The position numbers and the translations under genes were made by a program. This document shows, one piece after another, positions 1 to 7,275 of a DNA stretch of 18,450 bases. The stretch is from Fimenecus sp045633505 (GTDB lineage Bacteria; Bacillota; Clostridia; Oscillospirales; Acutalibacteraceae), in assembly GCA_045633505.1 (NCBI GenBank), contig JAZQYK010000039.1:1-18450 (forward strand). The letters run 5' to 3'. The notes below the pieces were generated by a model. It had not been told where the DNA came from. It did not search any database and was given only the letters and a program-made list of their open reading frames with translations. The number at the start of each line of letters is the position of its first letter. Position 1 is the stretch's first letter.

Positions 1-1
1 A

Positions 2-30
2 AACGATGTTTTGCCTTCGGCAAAAACGTT
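2..30. other. Short hairpin at window edge
   Basis: TTTTGCC (9-15) and GGCAAAA (19-25) form a perfect 7-bp stem around a 3-base loop, with a weaker outer AACG/CGTT pairing. No T-tract follows on the plus strand, so it is not a convincing intrinsic terminator for an upstream gene. It may be the edge of a repeat. Confidence 0.4.
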
Positions 31-44
31 TCGACGCTGTCGCA

Positions 45-73
45 TTGATTTATATTTGCTTTTTTGCTATAAT
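45..73 (+). promoter_or_regulatory. Sigma-A type promoter for the DUF2500-like gene
   Basis: TTGATT at 45-50 and TATAAT at 68-73 are separated by 17 bases, an almost consensus housekeeping promoter. The expected start of transcription near 80 leaves a very short leader containing the ribosome binding site GAGGCGGTG (80-88) just ahead of the ATG at 94. Confidence 0.75.
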
Positions 74-93
74 ACACCCGAGGCGGTGATTGT

Positions 94-465
94 ATGGATT
101 TTATCATTTATTTTTGTATTTGTATTTGTGTAGTGATTATATTTGCTGTTTATATTGGAAATGTTGTAAAACAAGGTAAAAAAAGAGACTGTGAAACGAA
201 ATCTACGGCGGAAAATATTGACAAAATTAAAACTGAATTTGAAACATTAAAATTTAATGCCGAAATCATTGATTTAAATTGTCGTGTTGAAATGGTTGGA
301 ATTAAGCAACCCAAAACAGTAAAAATTTTTACAGTGTGTTTTGAGACTGACAATAATGAGAGAATAAAGATAGATGTTCCACAAGAAATGTATGATGGTC
401 TTGAAGTAGGACAAAAAGGAGAAATTACTCTTGTGGACGGAGAGTTATATAGTTTTGTTATTTAG
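94..465 (+). CDS. DUF2500-like small membrane-anchored protein
   Basis: The product is 123 residues. Residues 2-24 form one hydrophobic segment (N-terminal anchor), followed by a basic patch (KQGKKRD), a charged helix to about residue 52, and a beta-rich cytosolic domain. The C-terminal pattern FETDNNERIKIDV...YDGLEVGQKGEITLVDGELYSF resembles the end of DUF2500 proteins such as E. coli YhhM (FxLxxxxYxxLxVGDKGTLxxxGxxFxSF), and the length of about 120 residues fits. The function of that family is unknown. The gene has its own promoter at 45-73 and ribosome binding site at 80-88. No terminator is visible after the stop. The family call is by pattern and remembered similarity; the anchor topology is seen directly. 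Confidence 0.75.
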   Translation: MDFIIYFCICICVVIIFAVYIGNVVKQGKKRDCETKSTAENIDKIKTEFETLKFNAEIIDLNCRVEMVGIKQPKTVKIFTVCFETDNNERIKIDVPQEMYDGLEVGQKGEITLVDGELYSFVI

Positions 466-505
466 TTTATTTAACAAACTTACATATTTTTATTTAAGCT
501 TTATT

Positions 506-526
506 TTTACAAAAACAAGTTGTAAA
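506..526. promoter_or_regulatory. Inverted repeat upstream of the acetyltransferase gene
   Basis: TTTACAA (506-512) and TTGTAAA (520-526) form a perfect 7-7-7 inverted repeat. It lacks a T-run and sits 74 bases before the next start codon, so an operator is more likely than a terminator. No bound regulator can be named. Confidence 0.35.
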
Positions 527-546
527 CACAAAAATCCAATGTGAAT

Positions 547-565
547 TTGTATTAAGCGGATACAA
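547..565. promoter_or_regulatory. Second inverted repeat, TTGTAT-N7-ATACAA
   Basis: A perfect 6-7-6 inverted repeat lies 35 bases before the GNAT start. Its right arm overlaps a TACAAT hexamer (561-566) that could be a -10 box, although no good -35 is seen at 16-18 bases. The half-site resembles the TTGTATA half-sites in front of the XRE regulator gene at 14015-14062. Confidence 0.3.
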
Positions 566-599
566 TCATTTTAACAATCTTTAATTCGGTGATACGTAT

Positions 600-1205
600 A
601 TGGAATTAAAAGAATTTAACAAAAAGGATACAGCCAAGGTAATCCAATTTGCAATTGATGGGATGCACCTTGATTTGTATTTGAAAAATAAACTGTTGCT
701 AAAACTGTATGGCAGATATTTTTGGTATCTGGAAACCAATCGTGCAACACAGATTATTGCTGCATACGAAGGAGATACTTTGGCGGGTATTTTGCTTGCA
801 GAAATTTATGAAGAGCCGAAAAAGTATTACTCCAAGGGAAGAGCCTTCTATGTTAATTTTGTTGACTTTGTGCAAAAGGTGTTTTTCAAAGATAGTGCAG
901 GATTGTATGATGACGTGAACAAAGAAATGCTTGAAGAGTTTAAGCGGACACATTCGCCTGATGGCGAAATAATCTTTTTAGTGGCAAATCCTGATGTGAA
1001 AATCAAAGGTATAGGAACCGTTTTGCTGAATGAGTTGGCACATAGGGCAAAGGGTAAAGAGATTTATCTTTATACGGATAATGCTTGTACTTACCAATTT
1101 TATGAGCATAGAGGATTTGACAAGGTTGGTGAAAGAGATATTGTTCTCGACCTTGGCAAAAATAAAGTGCCAATGACCTGCTTGCTGTATTCCAAGGTGT
1201 TATAA
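600..1205 (+). CDS. GNAT-family N-acetyltransferase
   Basis: The product is 201 residues, expected to move an acetyl group from acetyl-CoA to an amine; the substrate is unknown. The C-terminal half carries the GNAT signature. A beta strand (EIIFLVANPDV) is followed by the CoA pyrophosphate loop region KIKGIGTVLLNELAHRA, a variant of R/Q-x-x-G-x-G/A. The later segment IYLYTDNACTYQFYEHRGF matches the typical ending (xxxNxxAxxFYEKxGF), including the tyrosine used as general acid in many members. Residues 1-100 are less typical and include an aromatic-rich helix (KLYGRYFWYLE). The ATG at 600 has a modest GGTGAT six bases upstream. The kinase gene follows 80 bases later with no terminator between, so the two may be co-transcribed. 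Confidence 0.85.
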   Translation: MELKEFNKKDTAKVIQFAIDGMHLDLYLKNKLLLKLYGRYFWYLETNRATQIIAAYEGDTLAGILLAEIYEEPKKYYSKGRAFYVNFVDFVQKVFFKDSAGLYDDVNKEMLEEFKRTHSPDGEIIFLVANPDVKIKGIGTVLLNELAHRAKGKEIYLYTDNACTYQFYEHRGFDKVGERDIVLDLGKNKVPMTCLLYSKVL

Positions 1206-1244
1206 ATACACTCCGAAAAGCAAACTGATTCAGATTGCGACAAA

Positions 1245-1265
1245 AACGATTTGTAGCAAATCGTT
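1245..1265. other. Perfect 9-bp stem-loop just before a ribosome binding site
   Basis: AACGATTTG (1245-1253), loop TAG, CAAATCGTT (1257-1265). No T-tract follows; the sequence runs straight into GAAAGGA (1271-1277), the ribosome binding site of the kinase gene. It could affect translation, act as an mRNA end, or be a repeat. Confidence 0.5.
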
Positions 1266-1285
1266 ATGAAGAAAGGAAAAACAAA

Positions 1286-2221
1286 ATGAAATTTCTTGAC
1301 AACAGTGATAAACATTTATTATCAATATTGCCTGACGTAATTTTTGAAAAACTTAATAAAAAAGCTGTCGGATTTAAGTTTATCGGTGGCGGTAGCTACG
1401 GCAGAGTTCATAAGGCTGTTCTCAATGACGGTGAAGTTATTGCCGTAAAAGGATACAAACTTCAGGAAATGCACCGTGAAGAAGCCTTTCAGCTTGATTT
1501 CTTATCTAAAAACACAAGTGTCAAAATGCCCGAAGTCCTTTTTACTTATGAAGATGAAAATACTGCAATTCTTGCAATGAACTTTGTGGAAGGACAAAAC
1601 GTGTTAATGCCGAATTTTCTGTTGAAAAGCAAGGAACAGAAACAGAAATTTGCAGATGAGGTTATATCGGGTATGCTTGAATGGCATAGCGTTACAAACG
1701 ACAAATTCGGTTCATTATCAAATCCTGCCTATGACAGTTGGTTCGAATATTATCAGACAGAAAAGCAAATTCCTTGGCTTAACGGTTTGAAGGAGTTGGC
1801 TGATAAGGGAAAATTCAGCAATAAAAAAATAAAGCTCCTTTATGAAGCAACGGAGCTTTTTAACAAGTTGCCGAAGGAAAAGACAGAGGCTGTGCTTATT
1901 CACGCCGACCTTAATATAATGAACATAATGGCTGACCCGAAAACCTTTAAACTTATAGCTTTCATCGACCCCTGCGGAAGTATATGGGCTGACCGTGAAT
2001 ACGATTTATTTCAGCTTCGCAATATGTGGGGCGATGCATACGGTCTTTATGAAACGTATAAAAGAAGATGCAAAATGAATGAGTTTACAGATTTCAGGGT
2101 TGCTTATTACGGTGCGATGCTTGAGGCATCAATGAGACTTAAAGGTGGTCATATTCTACCGCTTTGGGAGGATTTGAACTTCGCCCGATTAAAGAAAGAA
2201 ATGAAAAATGTAAAATCCTAA
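1286..2221 (+). CDS. Aminoglycoside phosphotransferase/fructosamine kinase-fold small-molecule kinase
   Basis: The product is 311 residues when started at the ATG at 1286. This start has AAAGGA nine bases upstream, whereas an in-frame ATG at 1235 has no ribosome binding site and would place a hairpin inside the coding region. The protein-kinase-like fold is shown by a glycine-rich loop (FIGGGSYGRVHKA), a lysine in IAVKGYK, the catalytic HADLNIMN (the HxDxxxxN Brenner motif) and the metal-binding IDP in place of the usual IDW/IDF. The remainder (ADREYDLFQLRNMWG...) is the helical C-lobe typical of APH and fructosamine-kinase families. It should phosphorylate a hydroxyl on a small molecule with ATP. 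Aminoglycoside resistance should not be assumed, because many members act on sugars, choline or glycated amines. No neighbour reveals the substrate. Confidence 0.85.
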   Translation: MKFLDNSDKHLLSILPDVIFEKLNKKAVGFKFIGGGSYGRVHKAVLNDGEVIAVKGYKLQEMHREEAFQLDFLSKNTSVKMPEVLFTYEDENTAILAMNFVEGQNVLMPNFLLKSKEQKQKFADEVISGMLEWHSVTNDKFGSLSNPAYDSWFEYYQTEKQIPWLNGLKELADKGKFSNKKIKLLYEATELFNKLPKEKTEAVLIHADLNIMNIMADPKTFKLIAFIDPCGSIWADREYDLFQLRNMWGDAYGLYETYKRRCKMNEFTDFRVAYYGAMLEASMRLKGGHILPLWEDLNFARLKKEMKNVKS

Positions 2222-2308
2222 TTTGCCGAATAAAGAGACAGATGAATTTGAGTGACAGCTCAAAAACACGGACCGAGCCGACAGACGAGACCTTGTTCCC
2301 ACCGTTTC

Positions 2309-2333
2309 GTAGAGGTCGGCGTCCTCGACAACC
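2309..2333. repeat. Fragment of a short palindromic intergenic repeat
   Basis: CGTAGAGGTCGGCGTCC followed by TCGACAACCC has the build of the TGTAGGGG-palindrome ends seen at 2364 and 7276: a GTAGAGG start, an internal GTCG...CGAC stem and a closing ACCC. No matching inverted partner is obvious nearby, so it is called a fragment. Confidence 0.4.
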
Positions 2334-2363
2334 CACAATTTATCATCTCGCCAATATGTTCGG

Positions 2364-2444
2364 TTGTAGGGGCGATTCACGAATCGCCCGAACGTAGTTT
2401 GACCGTACACTTTGAAACGGCTCATTCGTGAATGACCCCTACAA
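2364..2444. repeat. 81-bp MITE-like element with 26-bp imperfect inverted ends
   Basis: The left end 2364-2389 (TTGTAGGGG then GGGCGATTC-AC-GAATCGCCC overlapping it) and the right end 2419-2444 (closing with GACCCCTACAA) are reverse complements at 21 of 26 positions. The left end is itself a 9-bp hairpin. The 29-base core shows no coding potential. It sits in the gene-free 2222-2540 stretch between convergent genes. A second element of the same design lies at 7276-7358 and a one-ended copy at 18186-18210. No transposase is present, so mobility would depend on another element or be extinct. Confidence 0.65.
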
Positions 2445-2467
2445 TATACTCATTGGGCTATATTTAT

Positions 2468-2502
2468 AATTGCAATGCAATTCCAACACTCTGCACTCTG
2501 CA
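2468..2502. repeat. Small palindrome and 7-bp tandem repeat
   Basis: AATTGC-AAT-GCAATT (2468-2482) is a 6-3-6 palindrome. CTCTGCA occurs twice in tandem at 2489-2502. Apart from these, the 2309 fragment and the 2364-2444 element, nothing further is seen in the 2222-2540 gene-free stretch, and there is no clear intrinsic terminator for either convergent gene. Confidence 0.45.
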
Positions 2503-2540
2503 TTCAATTCGACAAACTCAAATTTAACGTGGTGTTTTCA

Positions 2541-3374
2541 TCAAAACTTCCTCACAAAACTGCATCTCTTGCAAAGCTCTTCACATGCGTTGCGGCTTGA
2601 AAAGCCGTTGTAGATTTTTTGTGCTTTATTGGAATTTATGATTTCTTCTAAATCACTTTCAAAAACGTTTCCGAGATTTATTTCGCCGTTGTTATCAAGG
2701 CAACAGGGGACAACCGTACCGTCTGCAAGTACACCAATCTGGTCACGAAGTCCGTAGCAGAAAACTTTTTCGTTTATATTATCACTTTCAAGGGTAGGCC
2801 AGTCGAATTTATCGCCATACTGCAAAAAGACTTTATTGCCAACTTTTGTGCCGCTTCTTTCTTCATTCCAAGGTTTTGGAAAATAATTTTCAAGCCTTGC
2901 TAAAATTTCATCATTCAAGCTGTCTTTTCCACCGTTGTTCCATAGTCTGAGAACAACGATTTTTTTGTTTTCAGCCGATTTTGCATAATCAAAACAAGAA
3001 TCAAGATAATTTTCGAACGAATTTTTATTGTCATTAGCCTCAAAAGAGTGAAGTGAAATTACAGTTTTATAGTGTGAATTTGATTTCAAAAGCACATCTT
3101 TATTTTTGTTTAGAAGTGTGCCGTTTGTGGTGATAATAACCTTGAAGTTCTTTTCTTCCGCAAGGTGCAGAAATGCTTCAAGGTCAGGGTGACAAAGCGG
3201 CTCGCCGAGAAGATGAAAATAAATATAATCTGTATAGTCCTTGATTTTATCAAGAACAATTTCAAATTCCTCAATGCTCATTCTTCGGCTTTTTCGTGTT
3301 GTGCCGGGACAAAAAGAGCATTTTAAATTGCAGATATTTGAAATTTCAATATAAACCTTTGCAAATCTTTTCAT
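2541..3374 (-). CDS. Radical SAM protein with SPASM-like C-terminal cysteine domain
   Basis: The product is 277 residues from the ATG at 3374, which has GAGGTGAG close upstream; an earlier in-frame ATG at 3407 lies within the -10/operator region and is unlikely. The [4Fe-4S] motif C15-x3-C19-x2-C22 (CNLKCSFC) binds the cluster that cleaves S-adenosylmethionine. HLLGEPLCHPD is a GGEPLLHPD-type motif and ITTNGTLL is typical of the barrel. The tail holds C206, PCC (224-225) and C264-x3-C268-x2-C271, matching a SPASM or twitch auxiliary-cluster domain. SPASM proteins mature peptides, act in enzyme activation or modify small molecules. No precursor peptide or partner is adjacent, so the substrate cannot be assigned. 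Confidence 0.88.
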   Translation of the reverse strand: MKRFAKVYIEISNICNLKCSFCPGTTRKSRRMSIEEFEIVLDKIKDYTDYIYFHLLGEPLCHPDLEAFLHLAEEKNFKVIITTNGTLLNKNKDVLLKSNSHYKTVISLHSFEANDNKNSFENYLDSCFDYAKSAENKKIVVLRLWNNGGKDSLNDEILARLENYFPKPWNEERSGTKVGNKVFLQYGDKFDWPTLESDNINEKVFCYGLRDQIGVLADGTVVPCCLDNNGEINLGNVFESDLEEIINSNKAQKIYNGFSSRNACEELCKRCSFVRKF

Positions 3375-3386
3375 TTTCTCACCTCG

Positions 3387-3409
3387 TTGTGATTTATATT
3401 GTATCACAA
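3387..3409. promoter_or_regulatory. Operator-like inverted repeat TTGTGAT-N9-ATCACAA
   Basis: A perfect 7-bp inverted repeat with a 9-base spacer overlaps the -10 box (3398-3403) of the minus-strand promoter and ends 12 bases before the radical SAM start codon. That position suits a repressor site for the radical SAM gene. TGTGA-like half-sites recall Crp/Fnr-family sites, but the spacing is longer than theirs. Confidence 0.5.
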
Positions 3410-3425
3410 TAAGCGGAATTGTTAA
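3398..3425 (-). promoter_or_regulatory. Promoter for the radical SAM gene
   Basis: Read on the minus strand, TTAACA (3425-3420) and TACAAT (3403-3398) are 16 bases apart. Transcription would start near 3391, giving a very short leader with GAGGTGAG before the ATG at 3374. Confidence 0.6.
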
Positions 3426-3444
3426 ATAAAAACTTTCTTTTTTA

Positions 3445-3473
3445 TTGAAACGAAGTTTAGTATGTGTTAAAAT
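3445..3473 (+). promoter_or_regulatory. Promoter for the FemX-like gene
   Basis: TTGAAA (3445-3450) and TAAAAT (3468-3473) lie 17 bases apart. A start of transcription near 3480 supports the ATG at 3506 as the true start and excludes the upstream in-frame ATG at 3464. Confidence 0.65.
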
Positions 3474-3505
3474 ATCCCTATATAAAAAGTAACGGAGATT
3501 TTGTT

Positions 3506-4831
3506 ATGTATGATTTCAGAATTGAAACAGATTTAGTTGCGTTTGATGAATTTGTGAAGGCTAATAAAGGGTCGTATCTTCAGTGCTCAAAGTGGCCCGA
3601 GGTGAAAACCTCATGGGGCTCAAGATTTTACAGCGGTTTTGAGGGAAATACAAGAGTATTGACTTGCCTTGTGCTTTCAAGAGTGTTACCTGTTGCAGGT
3701 GAAATCTGGTATATCCCTTGCGGTGCTGTGTGTGATTACAAAAACGAAACTTTGCAGAAAGAATTTACTGAATTTATCAAAGCAGAAATGAAAAAAGCAG
3801 GGGCAACCTGCCTTGTGACAGACCCGCTTATTCCATTGCGTATCAGCGGTGAAAGCCAAGAAGACGGTGTGAATGCTCACAAGTTATTGACAACTTGTGG
3901 ATATTCATTAAACCCTAAAATTGAAACGTACACATACAAACATCCCGTGCAGACTTATATTCCTTTGCGAGATGCAGATGGGAACGTTATTCCGTCAGAT
4001 AAAATTCTCAAAAACTGCGAAAAGGGTGTCCGTTACAGTGTGCGAATTGGCACAACCCGTGGACTTGAGTCAAAACTTTATACTTATGAAGACGTGAAAA
4101 ATAATCCGCAGATTATGGACGATTTTATGAGTGTTATGCAGGATACCTCTAACCGAAACGATTTCGTTTCACGTGACGGTGACTATTGCAAAAACCTTAT
4201 GGAAAAATTTGAGGATAGCTCTGATATTATCATAGTTTATTACAACAAGAAAAAAGACTGTGAATTAGAAAATGAACGCCAAATTAAAAAGCAGGAGCTT
4301 TTAAAGGCGCTTGAAACTGCACCTGAAAAGAAAATCAAGGGAATAAAGGGCGATATTGAAGCAATTGACAGTAACACCAAAAACTTTGAAATCAGAATGG
4401 AAGAAACAAAGGATTATCCTGACGATGCAGTAATCCCCGTTGCAGGTGGCTTCACACTTCGTTATGGCGGTGTGGCATCTTGCCTTTTCGGTGGTACAAG
4501 AAATATTATCCGCAACAATACCCGTTCAAGTCATTATCTCAACTATCTCCGTATTTGCAAGAGTATTGAATGTGATTGTGACTATCACGATTTGGGCTAT
4601 GTGCTTGTTGACTCGCCTGAAATCAACAGCGACGGAACTCTTGGCGAAATGAAGCCTAACAAGGATTTTGTAGGTATCAATGAGTTTAAATTGAGCTTTG
4701 GCGCTGATTATATGGAGTTTATCGGCGAATATGTGCTTGTGGGTAATAAAATGAAATATTATCTTTATAGCAATTTAATGCCAAAAGCAAAGAAAATTAA
4801 AATGAAGCTTGTGAAGATTATCAGAAGATAA
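3506..4831 (+). CDS. FemX/FemAB-family peptidoglycan bridge aminoacyltransferase
   Basis: The product is 441 residues. The start at 3506 has GGAG eight to nine bases upstream and lies downstream of the predicted promoter. FemX-type enzymes use aminoacyl-tRNA to add amino acids to the lipid II stem peptide on the inner membrane face. The match rests on overall build: an N-terminal GNAT-like domain (FDEFVKANKGSYLQCSKW, a family-like opening), a VTDPLIP segment, and a charged helical pair at about residues 247-300 that corresponds to the coiled-coil arm inserted in the second GNAT-like domain. After the arm comes AVIPVAGGFTLRYGGVASCLFGGT, close to the conserved region of Fem proteins, then HYLNYLRICKSIE and a late VGINEFKLSFGADYMEFIGEY, where the family has GLYRFKxxFGG. 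The C-terminus is basic. The added residue cannot be read from sequence. Confidence 0.88.
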   Translation: MYDFRIETDLVAFDEFVKANKGSYLQCSKWPEVKTSWGSRFYSGFEGNTRVLTCLVLSRVLPVAGEIWYIPCGAVCDYKNETLQKEFTEFIKAEMKKAGATCLVTDPLIPLRISGESQEDGVNAHKLLTTCGYSLNPKIETYTYKHPVQTYIPLRDADGNVIPSDKILKNCEKGVRYSVRIGTTRGLESKLYTYEDVKNNPQIMDDFMSVMQDTSNRNDFVSRDGDYCKNLMEKFEDSSDIIIVYYNKKKDCELENERQIKKQELLKALETAPEKKIKGIKGDIEAIDSNTKNFEIRMEETKDYPDDAVIPVAGGFTLRYGGVASCLFGGTRNIIRNNTRSSHYLNYLRICKSIECDCDYHDLGYVLVDSPEINSDGTLGEMKPNKDFVGINEFKLSFGADYMEFIGEYVLVGNKMKYYLYSNLMPKAKKIKMKLVKIIRR

Positions 4832-4860
4832 TTTGTTTGAAGTTTAGAGAGGGGGACAGA

Positions 4861-6282
4861 ATGAGGACTAAAGATATTGAAAAAGTTTTTATAAAACGAT
4901 GTGAAGAATATGCAAAAGAAATAGGTGCAATTGATACTCAGATTGACCGTCAAAAACACGAAACATATTTTTCGATATATCTTGCAATAAGCAGAATTAC
5001 TTTTGTTTACAGGACAAAGGTGTCCGAGTTTAACCACCCAAGCACTCTTTTTGCACGAATTTATCTTAAAAAGAATCGTGATGTTTTCTTTCAGATTCCT
5101 GATTTGTTAAGTTTTCTTGGAATTGAAGATTTCAGGGCATTTTGTTTTCCTTATATTGAAAACGAAAAGCGATTCAATGCGTGTTTTGATGCACTGACAA
5201 ATCTTTTGAACGACCATTGGAAAGAATTTGAAAATATAACCTTGCAAGGACGATATGATGAGTTGCAGAATTTGCAGAAGTCCAGACTTTGTAAATTTCA
5301 CGAGTTAAATGAAGAAGTTATCAATGAATTTAGTGATTATGAAATAGAAACTTTTCAGGCTGAATTGTGTGATTGGCACGAAGAATTTGAGTTTCTTTTC
5401 CGTTATACGATAAATACCGATTATTACAGCTTCTGCCTTGGCAAAACTCAAAAAGCAAAGAAAAAATATGTTAAAAAGGTAGAAAAAGACGAAGCAACTG
5501 ATTATGAAAAAATGCTTTTGGAATTTATTTCAAAGCCCGAAAATGCCGGTTTCAGACCAATGCCTGACGAGTGCTTTGCTTATCGTGATTCACAGGCATA
5601 TCTTTATGGCTCTGACGGATTTCCTTGTTCCTGGCAAACAGTTGCCGTTTCAATGCTTTTCGGCATAGCTTTGTTTGTGTCAGCTTCATTGCTTGTCAGC
5701 TGGTTTTTATCCCGTGGCACAATCGGATATTTTGGCGCTGACTGGTGGATTAGCGGGATTTTTGGCGCTGTCGCAGGAGTACCTATTGCCGTTTTGATGC
5801 CTGAAAGAGTAAAAGCAATTCTTAAAGATAAAAAAGCAAAATTCAACAATGAATTTCAGGATATCGTTGAATCAGAAAAATGGACATCCTTTACAAAATA
5901 TCTTATTCACGGTGCGATTGCAATACTTTTAACCTTTACCGTATGGCTTTCTTCAATATCTATGAGACTTTATGATACTTATGGGCAATACCCAACCATA
6001 GACAAGCCAATCGGGTGGACGGATTTTCAATATGAAGATATCGAAAATGCTTATTATATGAACGCCCGATATAACGAATGGGACGGCAGGATTGAAAGAC
6101 CATCCTATGTAATTGTAATGGCAGATGGGGATATTATAGATTTTGACGGATATACATCTGTTGAAAAAACAGAAGAAATAATGTTGCCCATACTTGAAAA
6201 ATATGGCATTGAAATTATAAATGTTGATTCAGGGGAGGAAATTCCCGGATACGACAAATGGTTTGAAGAAAATTACGAATAG
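4861..6282 (+). CDS. Three-TM membrane protein of unknown function
   Basis: The product is 473 residues from the ATG at 4861 (AGAGGGGG just upstream; the in-frame ATG at 4837 lacks a site). I do not recognise the family. Residues 1-255 are soluble, charged and aromatic-rich, ending in a KKKYVKKVEKDE basic segment. Three hydrophobic stretches follow at about 258-284 (WQTVAVSMLFGIAL...), 294-314 (ADWWISGIFGAVAGVP...) and 345-367 (YLIHGAIAILLTFTVWL). A 100-residue acidic C-terminal domain ends in an EIPGYDKWFEENYE tail. It follows the FemX-like gene by 29 bases and precedes the GH43-like gene by 13, so the three are probably one transcript. A role in envelope biology is only an inference from the FemX neighbour. 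Confidence 0.75.
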   Translation: MRTKDIEKVFIKRCEEYAKEIGAIDTQIDRQKHETYFSIYLAISRITFVYRTKVSEFNHPSTLFARIYLKKNRDVFFQIPDLLSFLGIEDFRAFCFPYIENEKRFNACFDALTNLLNDHWKEFENITLQGRYDELQNLQKSRLCKFHELNEEVINEFSDYEIETFQAELCDWHEEFEFLFRYTINTDYYSFCLGKTQKAKKKYVKKVEKDEATDYEKMLLEFISKPENAGFRPMPDECFAYRDSQAYLYGSDGFPCSWQTVAVSMLFGIALFVSASLLVSWFLSRGTIGYFGADWWISGIFGAVAGVPIAVLMPERVKAILKDKKAKFNNEFQDIVESEKWTSFTKYLIHGAIAILLTFTVWLSSISMRLYDTYGQYPTIDKPIGWTDFQYEDIENAYYMNARYNEWDGRIERPSYVIVMADGDIIDFDGYTSVEKTEEIMLPILEKYGIEIINVDSGEEIPGYDKWFEENYE

Positions 6283-6295
6283 CAAGGTGAAAAAT

Positions 6296-7228
6296 ATGGC
6301 GTATTTATTTGTGCATTTTAAAGAGAAAATAACACCTGACGGTGAGCAGGTTTATTTCAGCATCAGCCGTGACGGATACAACTGGGAAAAGGTTAACGAC
6401 GGTAATCCTGTTTTAACTGCAAACCTTGGTGAAAAGGGATGTCGTGACATTGAAATCGTGCGACTTCATACAGGTGGGTTTGTAATTTTGACAACTGACT
6501 TATGTGTTGCAAACCGTTATGACGAAAATCTTCAGCTTGACTGGTCAAATATTAACCGTACAGGCAGCAAATGTCTTCGTATGTGGAAAACTGATGATTT
6601 GGTGAATTTCAGCGAAGAAAAACTTCAGCATTTCGGTCGCGATGATTTTGGGTGTATGTGGGCGCCTGAAGTTTATTTTGAAGAAGAAACAGGGGAGTAT
6701 TTAATCCATTGGGGCTCAACTGTCAAAGAAGACGACTACAAGCACATGTCAATTTATTGTTCTGTTACAAAGGATTTTGAAGCATTCTCTGAACCGAAAA
6801 TGTTTTTCACAAAAGACGTTGAAATTCTTGATACACATATTCGCAAAATTGACGGTGTTTATCATATGTTCTATAAAAATTCCCGAAATCCGTCGATGAA
6901 TATGCACGCAACGGCTGACAATCTCTATGGACCATATAAGCACGACGAAAAGTTTGAAGAATATATGGAGAAAGAGGTTTATTGGCCCGGTTCTTATGAG
7001 GCGGGAACAAGCTATACTTTGCCCGACGGAAAATGGTGCGTGATGTTCGATTTCTTCGGTTGTGAAAAAGAGAAAATGGGATACGTGCCGTTTGTTTCAT
7101 CAAATCCTGGCGATATGAATTTTACCCGTTGCCCTGAAAAATTCAGTTTTCCTTACGGCTTTAAACACGGCGGAGTAATTGAAATTAGTGATGAAGAATA
7201 CGAAAGAGTAAAAAGCGCCAGATATTAA
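6296..7228 (+). CDS. GH43-like intracellular glycosidase (five-bladed propeller)
   Basis: The product is 310 residues. The ATG at 6296 has AAGGTG seven to eight bases upstream; the longer in-frame start at 6221 lies inside the previous gene. The opening MAYLFVHFKEK...GEQVYFSISRDGYNWEKVNDG, then GCRDIEIVR, TTDLCVANRYD, MWKTDDLVNFSEE, FGCMWAPEVYF and ILDTHIRKIDGVYHMFYKN follow the blade pattern of family 43 beta-xylosidase/arabinosidase-like proteins. RD(I), WAPE(V) and the acidic ILDTHI are the likely active-site positions. No signal peptide is present, so it should act on imported oligosaccharides. It is the last gene before the terminator at 7234. Exact specificity (arabinose, xylose or other) is not readable. 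Confidence 0.82.
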   Translation: MAYLFVHFKEKITPDGEQVYFSISRDGYNWEKVNDGNPVLTANLGEKGCRDIEIVRLHTGGFVILTTDLCVANRYDENLQLDWSNINRTGSKCLRMWKTDDLVNFSEEKLQHFGRDDFGCMWAPEVYFEEETGEYLIHWGSTVKEDDYKHMSIYCSVTKDFEAFSEPKMFFTKDVEILDTHIRKIDGVYHMFYKNSRNPSMNMHATADNLYGPYKHDEKFEEYMEKEVYWPGSYEAGTSYTLPDGKWCVMFDFFGCEKEKMGYVPFVSSNPGDMNFTRCPEKFSFPYGFKHGGVIEISDEEYERVKSARY

Positions 7229-7233
7229 ACGTT

Positions 7234-7265
7234 AAAAGAGTGGGATTTGCACCCACTCTTTTTTT
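7234..7265 (+). terminator. Intrinsic terminator after the GH43-like gene
   Basis: AAAAGAGTGGG (7234-7244), loop ATTTGCA, then CCCACTCT running into seven T. This is a strong classical rho-independent terminator, five bases after the stop codon. Confidence 0.93.
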
Positions 7266-7275
7266 GTATGTCGAG

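Noticed and set aside
2..30. Hairpin at the window start as a terminator of an upstream gene
   Set aside because: No T-tract follows the stem on either strand in the right position, and the upstream gene is outside the window.
1286..2221. Aminoglycoside-resistance gene
   Set aside because: Only the general kinase fold is visible; the family is broad and nothing in the context points to resistance.
2164..2397. 77-codon plus-strand ORF through the end of the kinase gene and the repeats
   Set aside because: It overlaps the kinase in another frame, encodes an arginine-rich repeat-derived tail, and lacks a ribosome binding site.
2222..2540. CRISPR array or small RNA gene in the gene-free stretch
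   Set aside because: Repeats are inverted and irregular with no equal spacers, and no promoter-plus-terminator pair delimits an RNA gene.
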